Below, one piece after another: positions 42,942 through 51,332 of a stretch of 64,000 nt of DNA. This stretch comes from Rhodococcus jostii NBRC 16295. Its GTDB lineage: Bacteria; Actinomycetota; Actinomycetes; Mycobacteriales; Mycobacteriaceae. Under the pieces are notes generated by a model that was given only the letters and a program-made list of their open reading frames with translations, made no database searches and had not been told where the DNA came from. Each line of letters starts with the position of its first letter. Position 1 is the stretch's first letter. Where the stretch lies: assembly GCF_001894825.1 (NCBI RefSeq), contig NZ_BCWY01000026.1, positions 1 to 64,000 on the forward strand, given 5' to 3'. The translations under genes were made by a program, and so were the position numbers.

Positions 42942-44111
42942 GTGACGTCAGCACTAGACGGGATTCGGGTGGTCGACCTCACTGTGGCGCGGGCAGGCCC
43001 GGCGGCAGTCCGCCTCCTCGCCGAGTGGGGCGCCGAGGTCATCCGTATCGAGATCCCTGGAGAGACCGGCGGAATTGCGGCCGACCACAACAGCTCGGAT
43101 TACATCAACCTGCACGGCAACAAGCGACTTGTGACCGTCGACCTCAAGGATGTCCGCGGACGGCACATCCTCGATCAACTGCTCGAGTCCGCTGACGTGC
43201 TGGTCGAGAACTTTCGGCCCCCGGTCAAGAACCGCCTCGGCATCGACTACCCGACTCTCGCACAGCGGTTCCCGCGTCTCGTGTACGCGAGTATCTCCGG
43301 ATTCGGGCAGGACGGCCCACTCGGCGACAAAGGTGCGGTCGACCAAATCATCCAGGGGATGGCCGGGTTGATGAGCCTTACCGGGACCGCTGAGGCCCCG
43401 CCCACCCGGACGGGTATCGCGGTCGCTGACATGGCTGCGGGATACCTGCTCGCCAATGGCACGCTCTTGGCCCTGCTCGAGCGCCATGACAGCGGACGGG
43501 GGCAGTGGGTCCGGGTGTCCCTGATCGAGGCGTTGCTGTCGATGCTGGACTTCCAGGCCGCCCGGTGGACCGTCGACCAGGAAGTCCCGGAGCGGGTCGG
43601 CAACGACCACCCCACGATCGCGCCGATGGGAACGTTCGGCACCGCCGACGGATATCTCAACGTCGCAGCACCCAACGACCGCCTGTGGTCGCGACTGTGC
43701 GAGGCACTCGGCACTCCGGCGGAGTTGTCTGATCCGGCCTTCGCCACCGTCGCGAGCCGTTTCCATAACAGGGAGCGGCTGAAGCAATTATTGGAGAAGT
43801 TCTTCTCGTCGCAGACGCGTGCCGAGCTGACTTCGCGTCTTGACGAGTTCGGCGTCCCGTGCGGGCCGGTGAACACCGTTGAAGAGGCGTTCGATGATCC
43901 ACAGGTACGCCACCTCGGCGTCGTGGAACAGATCGTCCATCCGGTCCGTGGCGACGTCGGCGTCCTTCGCAGCCCGATCACGATGAGCCGCACCTCTGCG
44001 GTATCGAAGCGTCCGGCCCCGGGTCCCAGCGCGGACACCGGGGAGGTTCTCCGCGAGCTCGGTTACACACCCGAGGCTATCGCTGAGCTTCGCAGCGACG
44101 GCGTCGTATAG
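42942..44111 (+). CDS. CaiB/BaiF-type CoA-transferase
   Basis: The 389-residue family III CoA-transferase has INLHGNKRLVTVDLKD, LVENFRPPVKNRLGID and the segment GAVDQIIQGMAG, which carries the catalytic aspartate of formyl-CoA-transferase-type members. It lacks the racemase GHDINY segment present in the gene at 2566, so a CoA transfer between acids is more likely. The start is GTG with AGAGGTG upstream. It could activate an acid using CoA from a product, saving ATP. A strong terminator follows. Confidence 0.88.
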   Translation: MTSALDGIRVVDLTVARAGPAAVRLLAEWGAEVIRIEIPGETGGIAADHNSSDYINLHGNKRLVTVDLKDVRGRHILDQLLESADVLVENFRPPVKNRLGIDYPTLAQRFPRLVYASISGFGQDGPLGDKGAVDQIIQGMAGLMSLTGTAEAPPTRTGIAVADMAAGYLLANGTLLALLERHDSGRGQWVRVSLIEALLSMLDFQAARWTVDQEVPERVGNDHPTIAPMGTFGTADGYLNVAAPNDRLWSRLCEALGTPAELSDPAFATVASRFHNRERLKQLLEKFFSSQTRAELTSRLDEFGVPCGPVNTVEEAFDDPQVRHLGVVEQIVHPVRGDVGVLRSPITMSRTSAVSKRPAPGPSADTGEVLRELGYTPEAIAELRSDGVV

Positions 44112-44119
44112 CGCGTAGC

Positions 44120-44158
44120 GATCCCCCACGAATCGGGTCGTGCCGAGCGTGGGGGATC
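44120..44158. terminator. Terminator between CoA-transferase and TetR genes
   Basis: Perfect 11-base arms at 44120-44130 and 44148-44158 with a 17-base loop lie between two convergent stops. Confidence 0.7.
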
Positions 44159-44170
44159 ATCGCGGATCGG

Positions 44171-44869
44171 CTACTTGGAGGTCTTTTTCCGCTGCTTCTC
44201 TCGGACACCGCTGGTGAACAGCGTCGTCAGCCGTTCGGAGGCCTCTGGCAGGTCGAGCTTGCGGTAGCGCAATATCAGGTCTAGTCCGATCGCCCATTGC
44301 GATCCGAGGATCGCCCGCCTGACCAGGTCCGGTTCCAGGCCGCGGTCCGCCCACCCCATCCGATCCGCGAGGAGCACACCGATCCGGTCCAGAATCGGCT
44401 TCAACGATTCCTGATAGAGCCGTCGACCACTGCCCAGTTCGGAGTACAGGGCGACAGCCTGGATCGCCGCTGACTCCGTGTAGAAGCGCAGGCACCGCTC
44501 GTTCACGGCGTTCATGAACTCGATTCGGTCGTCGTACCGGTCGTAGAAGACCTGGATGTCGTAGGCAAGAGCGGCGAGACCGCTGCGGAGCGGCTCGACG
44601 ATCGCAACCTCGTACATTTCCTCTTTGGAGGCGAGATGACGGTACAAGAACGCCTCGGTCACGCCTGCACGCTCGGCGATCTCCTTTGTCCGCGCGCCGC
44701 TGTAGCCCTGTTCGATGAACACCTCGCTGGCCGCGGCGATGATCTTCTTGCGCCGTTCGGCTGCCGATAGGCGCACCTGTTTGGGGCGCTCGACCGCTGT
44801 TCTCGAGTCAGCAGACGCGTCCTCGTCCGCGTGGGAATCCTTCGCTGTTCTGCCGGTCTGTCGTGCCAT
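44171..44869 (-). CDS. TetR-family transcriptional regulator
   Basis: The 232-residue protein has an N-terminal helix-turn-helix (ERRKKIIAAASEVFIEQG, then TKEIAERAGVTEAFLYRHLA, about residues 35-80) preceded by a 30-residue polar tail. The C-terminal ligand domain is typical in length. Its start lies three bases after the stop of the enoyl-CoA hydratase, so both are one unit. It is a paralogue of the TetR at 45802, sharing RSRDIADRAG/RTKEIAERAG and YLYRH/FLYRH. Acyl-CoA-like ligands are usual for TetRs in such clusters. Confidence 0.9.
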   Translation of the reverse strand: MARQTGRTAKDSHADEDASADSRTAVERPKQVRLSAAERRKKIIAAASEVFIEQGYSGARTKEIAERAGVTEAFLYRHLASKEEMYEVAIVEPLRSGLAALAYDIQVFYDRYDDRIEFMNAVNERCLRFYTESAAIQAVALYSELGSGRRLYQESLKPILDRIGVLLADRMGWADRGLEPDLVRRAILGSQWAIGLDLILRYRKLDLPEASERLTTLFTSGVREKQRKKTSK

Positions 44870-44872
44870 TTC

Positions 44873-45664
44873 TCACCGTCCCTGGAACTGTGGGCTGCGC
44901 TTGTCGAGGAAGGCTCGGCGGCCCTCCGCGAAATCCTCTGACTGTCGGCATTGTGCAGCGAGTGCTGCGAGGGCTTCCGCATCGCGGTCGCCGGCGCATT
45001 TGCGACTTTCACCCAGGGCGCGCTTTGTCGCGACGATCGCGAGCGGCGCGTTCCGGGCGATCGAACCGGCGACATCCTGCACGGTGGTCAGCAGTTCGCC
45101 GGGCGCCACGACTGCATTCACCAGCCCGGCCGCATATGCCTGCTCGCCGGACCACTTGCGCGCCGTGAAGAGCAGTTCAGCCGCGCGCGGGTATCCCACG
45201 GCGGCGACGAGTGGATCGACGTCGACATAGGCCATTCCCAGCCGCGCAGCGGGGACCCCCACTAGCGCGTCCCGCGTCGAGTACCGCAGGTCAGTCGCCA
45301 ATGCCAATGCTAATCCGCCTCCGAGGCATGCTCCCTCGATCATGGCGATCGACGGGACGGGGAGCGTCCGAACTCGCGCGAGCATGGCTTCGTAGTGCGT
45401 ATCCAGCGACGATGCGTCCCCTGATTGCGGAGTGTCCGCGACGGCGCTGAGGTCTGCCCCCGCGCAGAAAGCACGACCGCCAGCGCCTCGAAACACAATT
45501 ACACGGGCTCCGGCGCTGCCGATCAGGTCGTCGAGGACCTGCGGGATCGCCCGCATCATCTCGGGTGTGAGTGCGTTGCGTCGTTCGGGAGTGTTCAGCA
45601 CAACCCAGCCGACGCGTTCGGTCACCTCGACGAGGATCTGATCGGTCGGTGAATTGACCGTCAC
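44873..45664 (-). CDS. Enoyl-CoA hydratase/isomerase
   Basis: The 263-residue crotonase-fold enzyme has FRGAGGRAFCAGADLSAV, IEGACLGGGLALALATDLRY and VGVPAARLGMAYVD; the last lacks the canonical hydratase glutamate at the same place. The start is a GTG with GAAGGTGG upstream. It is followed by the TetR at 44171 with a gap of three bases. It acts on an enoyl-CoA intermediate of the pathway. Confidence 0.88.
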   Translation of the reverse strand: MTVNSPTDQILVEVTERVGWVVLNTPERRNALTPEMMRAIPQVLDDLIGSAGARVIVFRGAGGRAFCAGADLSAVADTPQSGDASSLDTHYEAMLARVRTLPVPSIAMIEGACLGGGLALALATDLRYSTRDALVGVPAARLGMAYVDVDPLVAAVGYPRAAELLFTARKWSGEQAYAAGLVNAVVAPGELLTTVQDVAGSIARNAPLAIVATKRALGESRKCAGDRDAEALAALAAQCRQSEDFAEGRRAFLDKRSPQFQGR

Positions 45665-45801
45665 TACTGCACCACCTTCTGGTTTCCCGCCTGGAAGATT
45701 GTATATCGATTACTTCGATGACACGAACGGCTGTTCTGCGGGTCGATCACGACATCCAAGCATGGGCCGATGTTTTTCGCGTGCATCGCGGCGGCCTGCG
45801 C

Positions 45802-46440
45802 CTACCGCGGTCGTCTCCCCACACCGACCGCGAACATCGTGGTCACCTGTTCCGCCACGACAGGCACGTCCACCGGCTTGTCCTCGAGCAGGTGTTCAAG
45901 CGCGATGGTGAGATGAATGCCGATCATTGCATCGACGAAGAGATCGAGCTCGATTGCCTTCGTTGGATAGCCGGTGATGTCGGGGATGACAAGCGCGAGC
46001 ACGTCGCGCAGTCGGGGGAACAGGTAGTCGGCGTAGAACTGGTTTTTTCCGGTTCCTCCCGATAGCAGCGCCGCGGCCACGAGGGGGGCGATCTCGACCA
46101 TGCAGCCGAGGAGGAGTTCGTGTGTACGCCGCACCACTTCGACCCGATCGACGTCGTTGCGGGCGGCCAGCTCGCGGGTGTCGTTACTGAGAACGGTGAT
46201 CATTCGATCGAGAGGTTCGTCGATCGCGAGCTGGAAAAGCTCGTCCTTCGAATGGAAGTGGCGGTACAGATACGCCTCGGTGATGCCGGCGCGGTCCGCG
46301 ATGTCGCGCGACCGTGCACCGTTGACGCCTTCTTCGACGAAGACTTCGCGGGCCATGGCGATGATCTGGGTCCGGCGTTCAGCGGCGGTGAGACGCTTGC
46401 GCGCTTCCGGCCGATCGCCCGGCGCAATTGATCGGGTCAT
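45802..46440 (-). CDS. TetR-family transcriptional regulator, candidate regulator of the AGTA-N2-TACT regulon
   Basis: About 212 residues. The helix-turn-helix (ERRTQIIAMAREVFVEEG, then SRDIADRAGITEAYLYRHF) lies at about residues 17-62, followed by an all-helical ligand domain. The start at 46440 has GGGGG upstream; the frame extends 22 residues further without similarity. The 320-base region upstream carries a weak operator-like site at 46495 and a perfect one at 46570, so autoregulation is plausible. That makes it the better candidate of the two TetRs for the shared regulator. It is divergent from the MaoC gene. Confidence 0.9.
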   Translation of the reverse strand: MTRSIAPGDRPEARKRLTAAERRTQIIAMAREVFVEEGVNGARSRDIADRAGITEAYLYRHFHSKDELFQLAIDEPLDRMITVLSNDTRELAARNDVDRVEVVRRTHELLLGCMVEIAPLVAAALLSGGTGKNQFYADYLFPRLRDVLALVIPDITGYPTKAIELDLFVDAMIGIHLTIALEHLLEDKPVDVPVVAEQVTTMFAVGVGRRPR

Positions 46441-46494
46441 CCCCCGAACTCTAGCAGTGCCTCCCGCTGAAGCTTCGGAAATATGCACGATTGT

Positions 46495-46504
46495 AGTAAA
46501 TGAC
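46495..46504. promoter_or_regulatory. Weak AGTA-N2-TACT-like site upstream of TetR gene
   Basis: AGTAAATGAC follows TTGT and precedes ACACC. Only the left half is intact. It lies 55 bases from the TetR start and resembles the site at 42835 (AGTAAGTGAT). Confidence 0.35.
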
Positions 46505-46569
46505 ACACCATAAAGCTGGCTAATCCCAGGCAGACCGCGTATTTAGGGCTCAGTCACATCAACTTTGAT

Positions 46570-46579
46570 AGTAAGTACT
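46570..46579. promoter_or_regulatory. AGTA-N2-TACT palindrome (perfect) in TetR/MaoC divergent region
   Basis: AGTAAGTACT lies in TTGATAGTAAGTACTTGACA. The TTGACA that ends it could be the -35 box of the MaoC promoter, and on the other strand the sequence reads TGTCAAGTACTTACTATCAA. It is the best placed operator for an autoregulated TetR. Confidence 0.6.
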
Positions 46580-46760
46580 TGACAATATTACGAGGTGGAG
46601 GCATGCTCGAATCCGAGACCGGCTCCCATCCGGGACGTTGAGGCCCAGCATGGGCACTCCGACGCCGGTCGCCCTGCGCGCGATCTCGACACGGCCCGAC
46701 CGTTCGACGCGACGCCGACACGCATGACTCCCCGACCGAGCACACCGAATGGAGCTCCAG

Positions 46761-47930
46761 ATGTCGCAATCCGTGGTCGACCACGTCACCGGTAGTGGCG
46801 AGGACAAGTACGCCAAAATCACCGACCGAGCGCTCGACGACCTACGCAGCCTGATCGGGGTTCCGATCACCGACACCGTCGAACCGTGGTGCTACGAGGC
46901 CACCCGGGACAACATCCGCCACTACGCCCACGGCATCGGCGATGACAACCCCCTGTGGTCGGATCCCGATTACGCTGCCACGACACACCATGGCACTCTC
47001 GTCGCGCCACCCAGCTTCGCGTTCGCCCTGAGCCGGATCCTGTCCGGGTACGTCGGCGGACTGCCCGGCGTGCACGCTATGTGGGCCGGCGCGGACCTCA
47101 CCTGGCACCGGCCGATCCTGCGCGACACCCGTATCCGTACGTCGGCGTACCTGAAGGACCTCGTCGAGCACGACACACGCTTCGCGGGCCGGGCCTTTCA
47201 GCAGATCTACCACGTCGAGATCACGTCCGAGGGAGGCGAGCCGCTGGTCTCCGGCGACTCCTGGTGCTTCCGCACCGAACGTGACGCAGCGCGCGAGCGG
47301 GGTTCGAAGTACAGCGAGCAGAAGGCTCTCGGGAAGACTCGTTACACCCAGGACGATCTCGACCGCATTTACGCGCTGTACGAGCAGGAGTCGATCCAGG
47401 GCGCGACGCCGCGATACTTCGAGGACGTGGAAGTCGGGCAAGAGCTTGCCCCGATGGGCAAGGGCCCGATGACGGTGACGGGCTTCATCGCGTTCGCACA
47501 GGGGTGGGGTGGTCTTTACATCCGCGCCAACAAGATCGCGTATCAGCAGATCAAGAAACACCCCGGTCTCGGCATCCCCAACGCGCTCGGCATCCCCGAC
47601 GTCCCCGAGCGCGTGCATTGGGAGGAGGAGCTCGCCGCCGATGTCGGCACACCCGGTGCCTACGACTACGGCCCGGAGCGTTGCTCCTGGCTGACCCACC
47701 AGCTCACGAACTGGATGGGCGACACCGGTTTTCTCGCACGGCACACGGCGCAGATCCGTCACCACAACATCGTTGGTGACGCGGTGACCATTACCGGTCG
47801 AGTAACCGACAAGAGCATTGACGAGCAGGGGCGCTCATGCGTCACGATCGAACAGCAAGCGCATAACCAGCACGGCAACGTGTCCGCCATCGGAACCGGA
47901 GTCGTCGTGCTTCCCAATCGCACCGTCTGA
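46761..47930 (+). CDS. Double-hotdog MaoC-type dehydratase
   Basis: This protein of about 389 residues has two hotdog regions. The first contains YEATRDNIRHYAHGIGDDNP with LWSDPDYAATTHHG and HAMWAGADLTWHRPI. The second contains YFEDVEVGQELAPMGKGPMT and SWLTHQLTNWMGDTGFLARH. Such fused MaoC/FAS1-like dehydratases hydrate enoyl-CoAs or bind bulky acyl groups. The start at 46761 has GGAG seven bases upstream; an ATG at 46749 is the alternative. A near-perfect terminator follows. Confidence 0.85.
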   Translation: MSQSVVDHVTGSGEDKYAKITDRALDDLRSLIGVPITDTVEPWCYEATRDNIRHYAHGIGDDNPLWSDPDYAATTHHGTLVAPPSFAFALSRILSGYVGGLPGVHAMWAGADLTWHRPILRDTRIRTSAYLKDLVEHDTRFAGRAFQQIYHVEITSEGGEPLVSGDSWCFRTERDAARERGSKYSEQKALGKTRYTQDDLDRIYALYEQESIQGATPRYFEDVEVGQELAPMGKGPMTVTGFIAFAQGWGGLYIRANKIAYQQIKKHPGLGIPNALGIPDVPERVHWEEELAADVGTPGAYDYGPERCSWLTHQLTNWMGDTGFLARHTAQIRHHNIVGDAVTITGRVTDKSIDEQGRSCVTIEQQAHNQHGNVSAIGTGVVVLPNRTV

Positions 47931-47943
47931 GGATCGCACGATC

Positions 47944-47995
47944 GCATACGGCGGATCCGCCCCCGTGTCCGCATGGGGGCGGATCCGCCGTATGC
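47944..47995. terminator. Strong terminator after MaoC gene
   Basis: Perfect 21-base arms at 47944-47964 and 47975-47995 flank a 10-base loop, directly after the MaoC stop. It is the longest perfect hairpin seen in the window. Confidence 0.85.
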
Positions 47996-48340
47996 CCGCG
48001 TCAATTTCCAGCGCTCGCCCGATGTAGATCCGATCGAACGAGACACTGGTACAACTTCGGACCTACTCATGAAGTCAAACGGTCGATCAGGAAGTGGCGA
48101 TACTCTTCCCGGACAACTGGTCTCGCACCAACCCGGTCGATCGCGCGTAGGTGCGCTCCCGCATGGCACTGACACCGGATTCTTCAGGCAGCCGGCGCCC
48201 CGGCCGCTTCACCTGGCCGTCGCTCATCGTGTGACATCGGGCCCTGGACGGACACGCGCCCGCCCCGACCCGTCATCACAGGAACCATTCGGTCCCCACC
48301 TATGCAGGTCGGGGCGGGCATCAGCCGTGTCATCCGCCCG

Positions 48341-49030
48341 TCAGGTCGGCATGCCGCACGACCGCGGGCCGGGCCACAGCTCGGCCATGAACTGTGCGAT
48401 CGCCGCATTTACTTCGGAAGCGTGGGTGCGGTGTGGGTCATGGCCTGCACCTGCGACGTCGCACAGACGCGCCCGCGTCATTCGGGTCGCGATGTAGGCG
48501 CCACCGTCGAGGTAAACCTGTCGGTCCTCTACGCCGCGTACGACAAGTGTCGGCAGGTCAGACCCGGACAAGCGCTCGGCCACAATGAAATCCGTCATCC
48601 GGACGACCTGCGCCGTTTCGGCAGGCAACGACAACGCGGATGTCATACGATCAATCATCTGATTCCAGCGCGTGATCCCTGTGGGGCTACGGAAACCGGG
48701 ACCGGTACTGATCAGCACGACTCCAACGACGGGTGCGGTCGTTGTCAAGGAGCATCGGAGTGCGACGTAGCCCCCCACCGAGTGTCCTACCAACACAACC
48801 GGCCGACTCGCCTGAGCTACCAGAGCCTCGAGTTCGGCGGTCGTCCTGCCGATATCGGCGTCGGTTTCGACCGAACCGTGGCGGTCGCCGTGTCCGGGGA
48901 GGTCCCAGGTGCGGACATCAATCCGAGGTGTGAACGCGCGCACCTGGGCCTCCCACACAGCCCGCGAATCGCCGTAGCCGTGTGTGAGGATCATGGTCAG
49001 GCGTGGGCTCACCCCCGGTTCGGCGTCCAT
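48341..49030 (-). CDS. Alpha/beta-hydrolase-fold protein
   Basis: About 229 residues. The N-terminus reads LTMILTHGYGDSRAVWEAQV, the nucleophile elbow is VLVGHSVGGYVAL with the catalytic serine, and the histidine is in DVAGAGHDPHRTH. It is typical of small esterases, thioesterases or C-C hydrolases. The ATG at 49030 lies two bases after the MaoC stop, suggesting co-transcription with that gene and the dehydrogenase at 49957. An acyl-CoA thioesterase or ring-opening hydrolase role would fit the context; nothing shows which. Confidence 0.85.
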   Translation of the reverse strand: MDAEPGVSPRLTMILTHGYGDSRAVWEAQVRAFTPRIDVRTWDLPGHGDRHGSVETDADIGRTTAELEALVAQASRPVVLVGHSVGGYVALRCSLTTTAPVVGVVLISTGPGFRSPTGITRWNQMIDRMTSALSLPAETAQVVRMTDFIVAERLSGSDLPTLVVRGVEDRQVYLDGGAYIATRMTRARLCDVAGAGHDPHRTHASEVNAAIAQFMAELWPGPRSCGMPT

Positions 49031-49032
49031 GT

Positions 49033-49887
49033 TCAACGGAATCGGAGTACCCCGTGGCTCAGGGCTGTCACGTCCCGTTCCTTTACGTCGACACGAACGA
49101 GTATCCGGTCCGATCCGGACTTCCAGGCCGAGACCACGAGGGTCTCGCCCGGGTACACCGAGCCGGCGAATCGTCCCGACCACCCACGTACCGCCGTCGG
49201 ATCTCCGTCGAGGAGATGGTCGACGACGGCCTTGCAAACGATGCCGTACGTGCACAGGCCATGCAGAATCGGACGGTCGAATCCGGCGCGGGCGGCGAAC
49301 TTCGGATCGATATGCAGCGGATTGCGGTCGCCGGAGAGCCGGTAGATCGCGGCCTGCTGAGGCAGCGTCGGCACTTCCACACGCAGGTCGGGTTCGCCGT
49401 TCACTTCCCACGGTGCTGGCTGCGGGCCCGGATCTCCACCGAAACCGCCCTCACCACGGATGAAAAGGCTGAAGCGGTTTGTGCACAGCTCGGTCCCGTC
49501 GATCGTGCGGGTGTCTGCACGAAGGACCAGCAGCGCGGCCTTTCCCTTGTCATAGACTGCCTCGACCGCCGGGGTCGTCACGATGTCCGCCTCGGGAGGC
49601 AGCGGGTTATGGACCACGAGTTCCTGCTCGCCGTGCAGCATGGTCGACAGGTGGTAGTCCAGACCCGGGCCTTGCATGGCCGGTCGGACGGCCTCGAAGC
49701 CGGGGATGACACTGAACGTCGGCAGCACCTTGAGCACCCGTTCATTGACGTATCCGAGTTCGTCGGCATGAACCGGATTAGCTCCGGCTCCTAGACCGAG
49801 ATGATAGAGCAACACCCGGTCGGCGTCCCAGCTGTCGTGATGATCCTTCTGCGGCGTGGACACGGCGAGATCGGGATCGAGAGGCAT
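49033..49887 (-). CDS. MaoC-type (R)-specific enoyl-CoA hydratase 2
   Basis: The 284-residue protein is a double-hotdog hydratase of the peroxisomal multifunctional-enzyme type. The C-terminal half carries the hydratase-2 motif YRLSGDRNPLHIDPKFA, with the catalytic Asp and His, and GFDRPILHGLCTYG. It hydrates trans-2-enoyl-CoA to (R)-3-hydroxyacyl-CoA. The SDR at 29394 is the matching dehydrogenase of multifunctional-enzyme type. The start has AAGGAG upstream. It is the middle gene of a minus-strand unit of dehydrogenase, hydratase and hydrolase. Confidence 0.92.
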   Translation of the reverse strand: MPLDPDLAVSTPQKDHHDSWDADRVLLYHLGLGAGANPVHADELGYVNERVLKVLPTFSVIPGFEAVRPAMQGPGLDYHLSTMLHGEQELVVHNPLPPEADIVTTPAVEAVYDKGKAALLVLRADTRTIDGTELCTNRFSLFIRGEGGFGGDPGPQPAPWEVNGEPDLRVEVPTLPQQAAIYRLSGDRNPLHIDPKFAARAGFDRPILHGLCTYGIVCKAVVDHLLDGDPTAVRGWSGRFAGSVYPGETLVVSAWKSGSDRILVRVDVKERDVTALSHGVLRFR

Positions 49888-49956
49888 GTATCACTCCTTG
49901 TGAGTCGGGGGGCATTACGTCTGCGCCACGGGTCGGGTACGAAGTCAGGGGCCGGA

Positions 49957-51126
49957 CTACGCGTGTTGCCGGAATCGGTGGCCGGGGAATAGCTGTGCGG
50001 CGATGGCGTTACGCAACACCGGCGGCGATCCACCGGCGACCATCGCAGCGATCGCGTCGCGGTGCAGACGTTGTATCGGGAAGTCCAGCGTCGCACCGTC
50101 GCCGCCGTGGAGGAGAACCCCTTGCTGTGTCAGGTTCGGGAGCATTGTCGCGCCGGACAGCTTGGAAACCGTGGAGTCGAGCGGTCGCGGGAATCGCGAA
50201 TCGATCGCGGTGACCGCGGCCTTGTAGGTGAGCAGCCGGTGCGCCTCAATCGCGACGTGCATGTCAACGAGTGAGTGGTATGTGGCCTGGAACTCGATGA
50301 TGGGACGTCCGAAAGACTTACGTTCCTCGCAGTACCGGACTGTCTCCTCGTATGCGGCCTCCGCAAAGGCGAGGCTGTAGATCGAATTATGCAACCGCTC
50401 CATGTTGAAAGCGGTCATCAGGTCGGAGAATCCTCCTGCGCCACGGATGAGATTGATCCTGGGCACGCGGCATTCGTGCATGTGGACCTCGCCGTGAGGC
50501 AGCCCCCGCGATCCTACGAACTGCGCACCGGGCTCCAGATCAAGCCCGGGGGTCCCCTTCTCCACGAGGATGCACCCCACCCCTTTCGCGCCGGGGATGT
50601 CGTCGAAACGGGCAAATACGGCGTAGATCTCGTTCTCGGGAGACCCGGTAATGAACCGCTTCGAACCGGTAACGATGTAGTCGTCACCGTCGAGCACCGC
50701 AGTTGTCTCGAGGTCCGTCAAATCAGACCCGTGATCGGGTTCGGTCAATGCGATCGCACAGCCCTTCAACCCGTTGACGATGTCGGGGAGAAATTTACGC
50801 CGGGTCTCCTCCTGTTCGGCGAGCAGAACCATGGAGGGTCCCGGACCTGTAGTGCAGAACGGGGGTTCCCCGAGAATCCAACTCTGCGACGAGCGGAACA
50901 GTTCCTCGACCACGATGACGTAATCCAGGGCTGTGCCACCCTTGCCGCCGTATTCGGTGGGGATGGTCAGCCCGAGCAGTCCTGCCTCGCGCATCGACTC
51001 GGTGACCTCACGGTAGGGGCTGGCATCGTCGCGATCCCAACTCGTGTGCCGTCCGCGCCAGGCCATTCCCGCCTTGTGGGCGCGCTCCTTGAGTTCAAGC
51101 TGCTCGGGCGTGAAGTCGAAGTCCAT
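49957..51126 (-). CDS. Acyl-CoA dehydrogenase
   Basis: The 389-residue enzyme has GLTIPTEYGGKGGTALDYV, ALTEPDHGSDLTDLETTA, VTGSKRFITGSPEN and the C-terminal VLLHGGDGATLDFPIQRLHRDA. The last helix contains GGSPPVLRNAIA where many members have the catalytic EGT-x-E motif, so the catalytic base may be elsewhere. The start has GGAGG upstream. A perfect operator-like site lies about 30 bases before it, in the region shared with the divergent acyl-CoA synthetase. Confidence 0.88.
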   Translation of the reverse strand: MDFDFTPEQLELKERAHKAGMAWRGRHTSWDRDDASPYREVTESMREAGLLGLTIPTEYGGKGGTALDYVIVVEELFRSSQSWILGEPPFCTTGPGPSMVLLAEQEETRRKFLPDIVNGLKGCAIALTEPDHGSDLTDLETTAVLDGDDYIVTGSKRFITGSPENEIYAVFARFDDIPGAKGVGCILVEKGTPGLDLEPGAQFVGSRGLPHGEVHMHECRVPRINLIRGAGGFSDLMTAFNMERLHNSIYSLAFAEAAYEETVRYCEERKSFGRPIIEFQATYHSLVDMHVAIEAHRLLTYKAAVTAIDSRFPRPLDSTVSKLSGATMLPNLTQQGVLLHGGDGATLDFPIQRLHRDAIAAMVAGGSPPVLRNAIAAQLFPGHRFRQHA

Positions 51127-51153
51127 TGTGCCTCCGATTGACCGGATAATATT

Positions 51154-51163
51154 AGTAGGTACT
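51154..51163. promoter_or_regulatory. AGTA-N2-TACT palindrome (perfect), between dehydrogenase and acyl-CoA synthetase
   Basis: AGTAGGTACT lies in ATATTAGTAGGTACTATACA. On the minus strand it reads TGTATAGTACCTACTAATA, the extended form with TATAGT. It can control both divergent genes. Confidence 0.6.
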
Positions 51164-51332
51164 ATACATAGTTAGCAGAAGCTGTCCAGCACGACGCAAC
51201 CACCATCGCTGAGGTGCACTCCATTCGGATTGCACTCACCGAATCAAACGACGAGGACACGCGATGGTCAACGACGTGGTGAGCGCCTACTTCACAAGGG
51301 CGGAATCCGGCATGGGTAGGAAGGAGGGTGCG

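Noticed and set aside
45690-45720. Possible operator before the hydratase-TetR unit (GTATATCGATTACTTCG)
   Set aside because: It keeps a TTACTT element but lacks the AGTA half-site, so I did not count it as part of the motif family.
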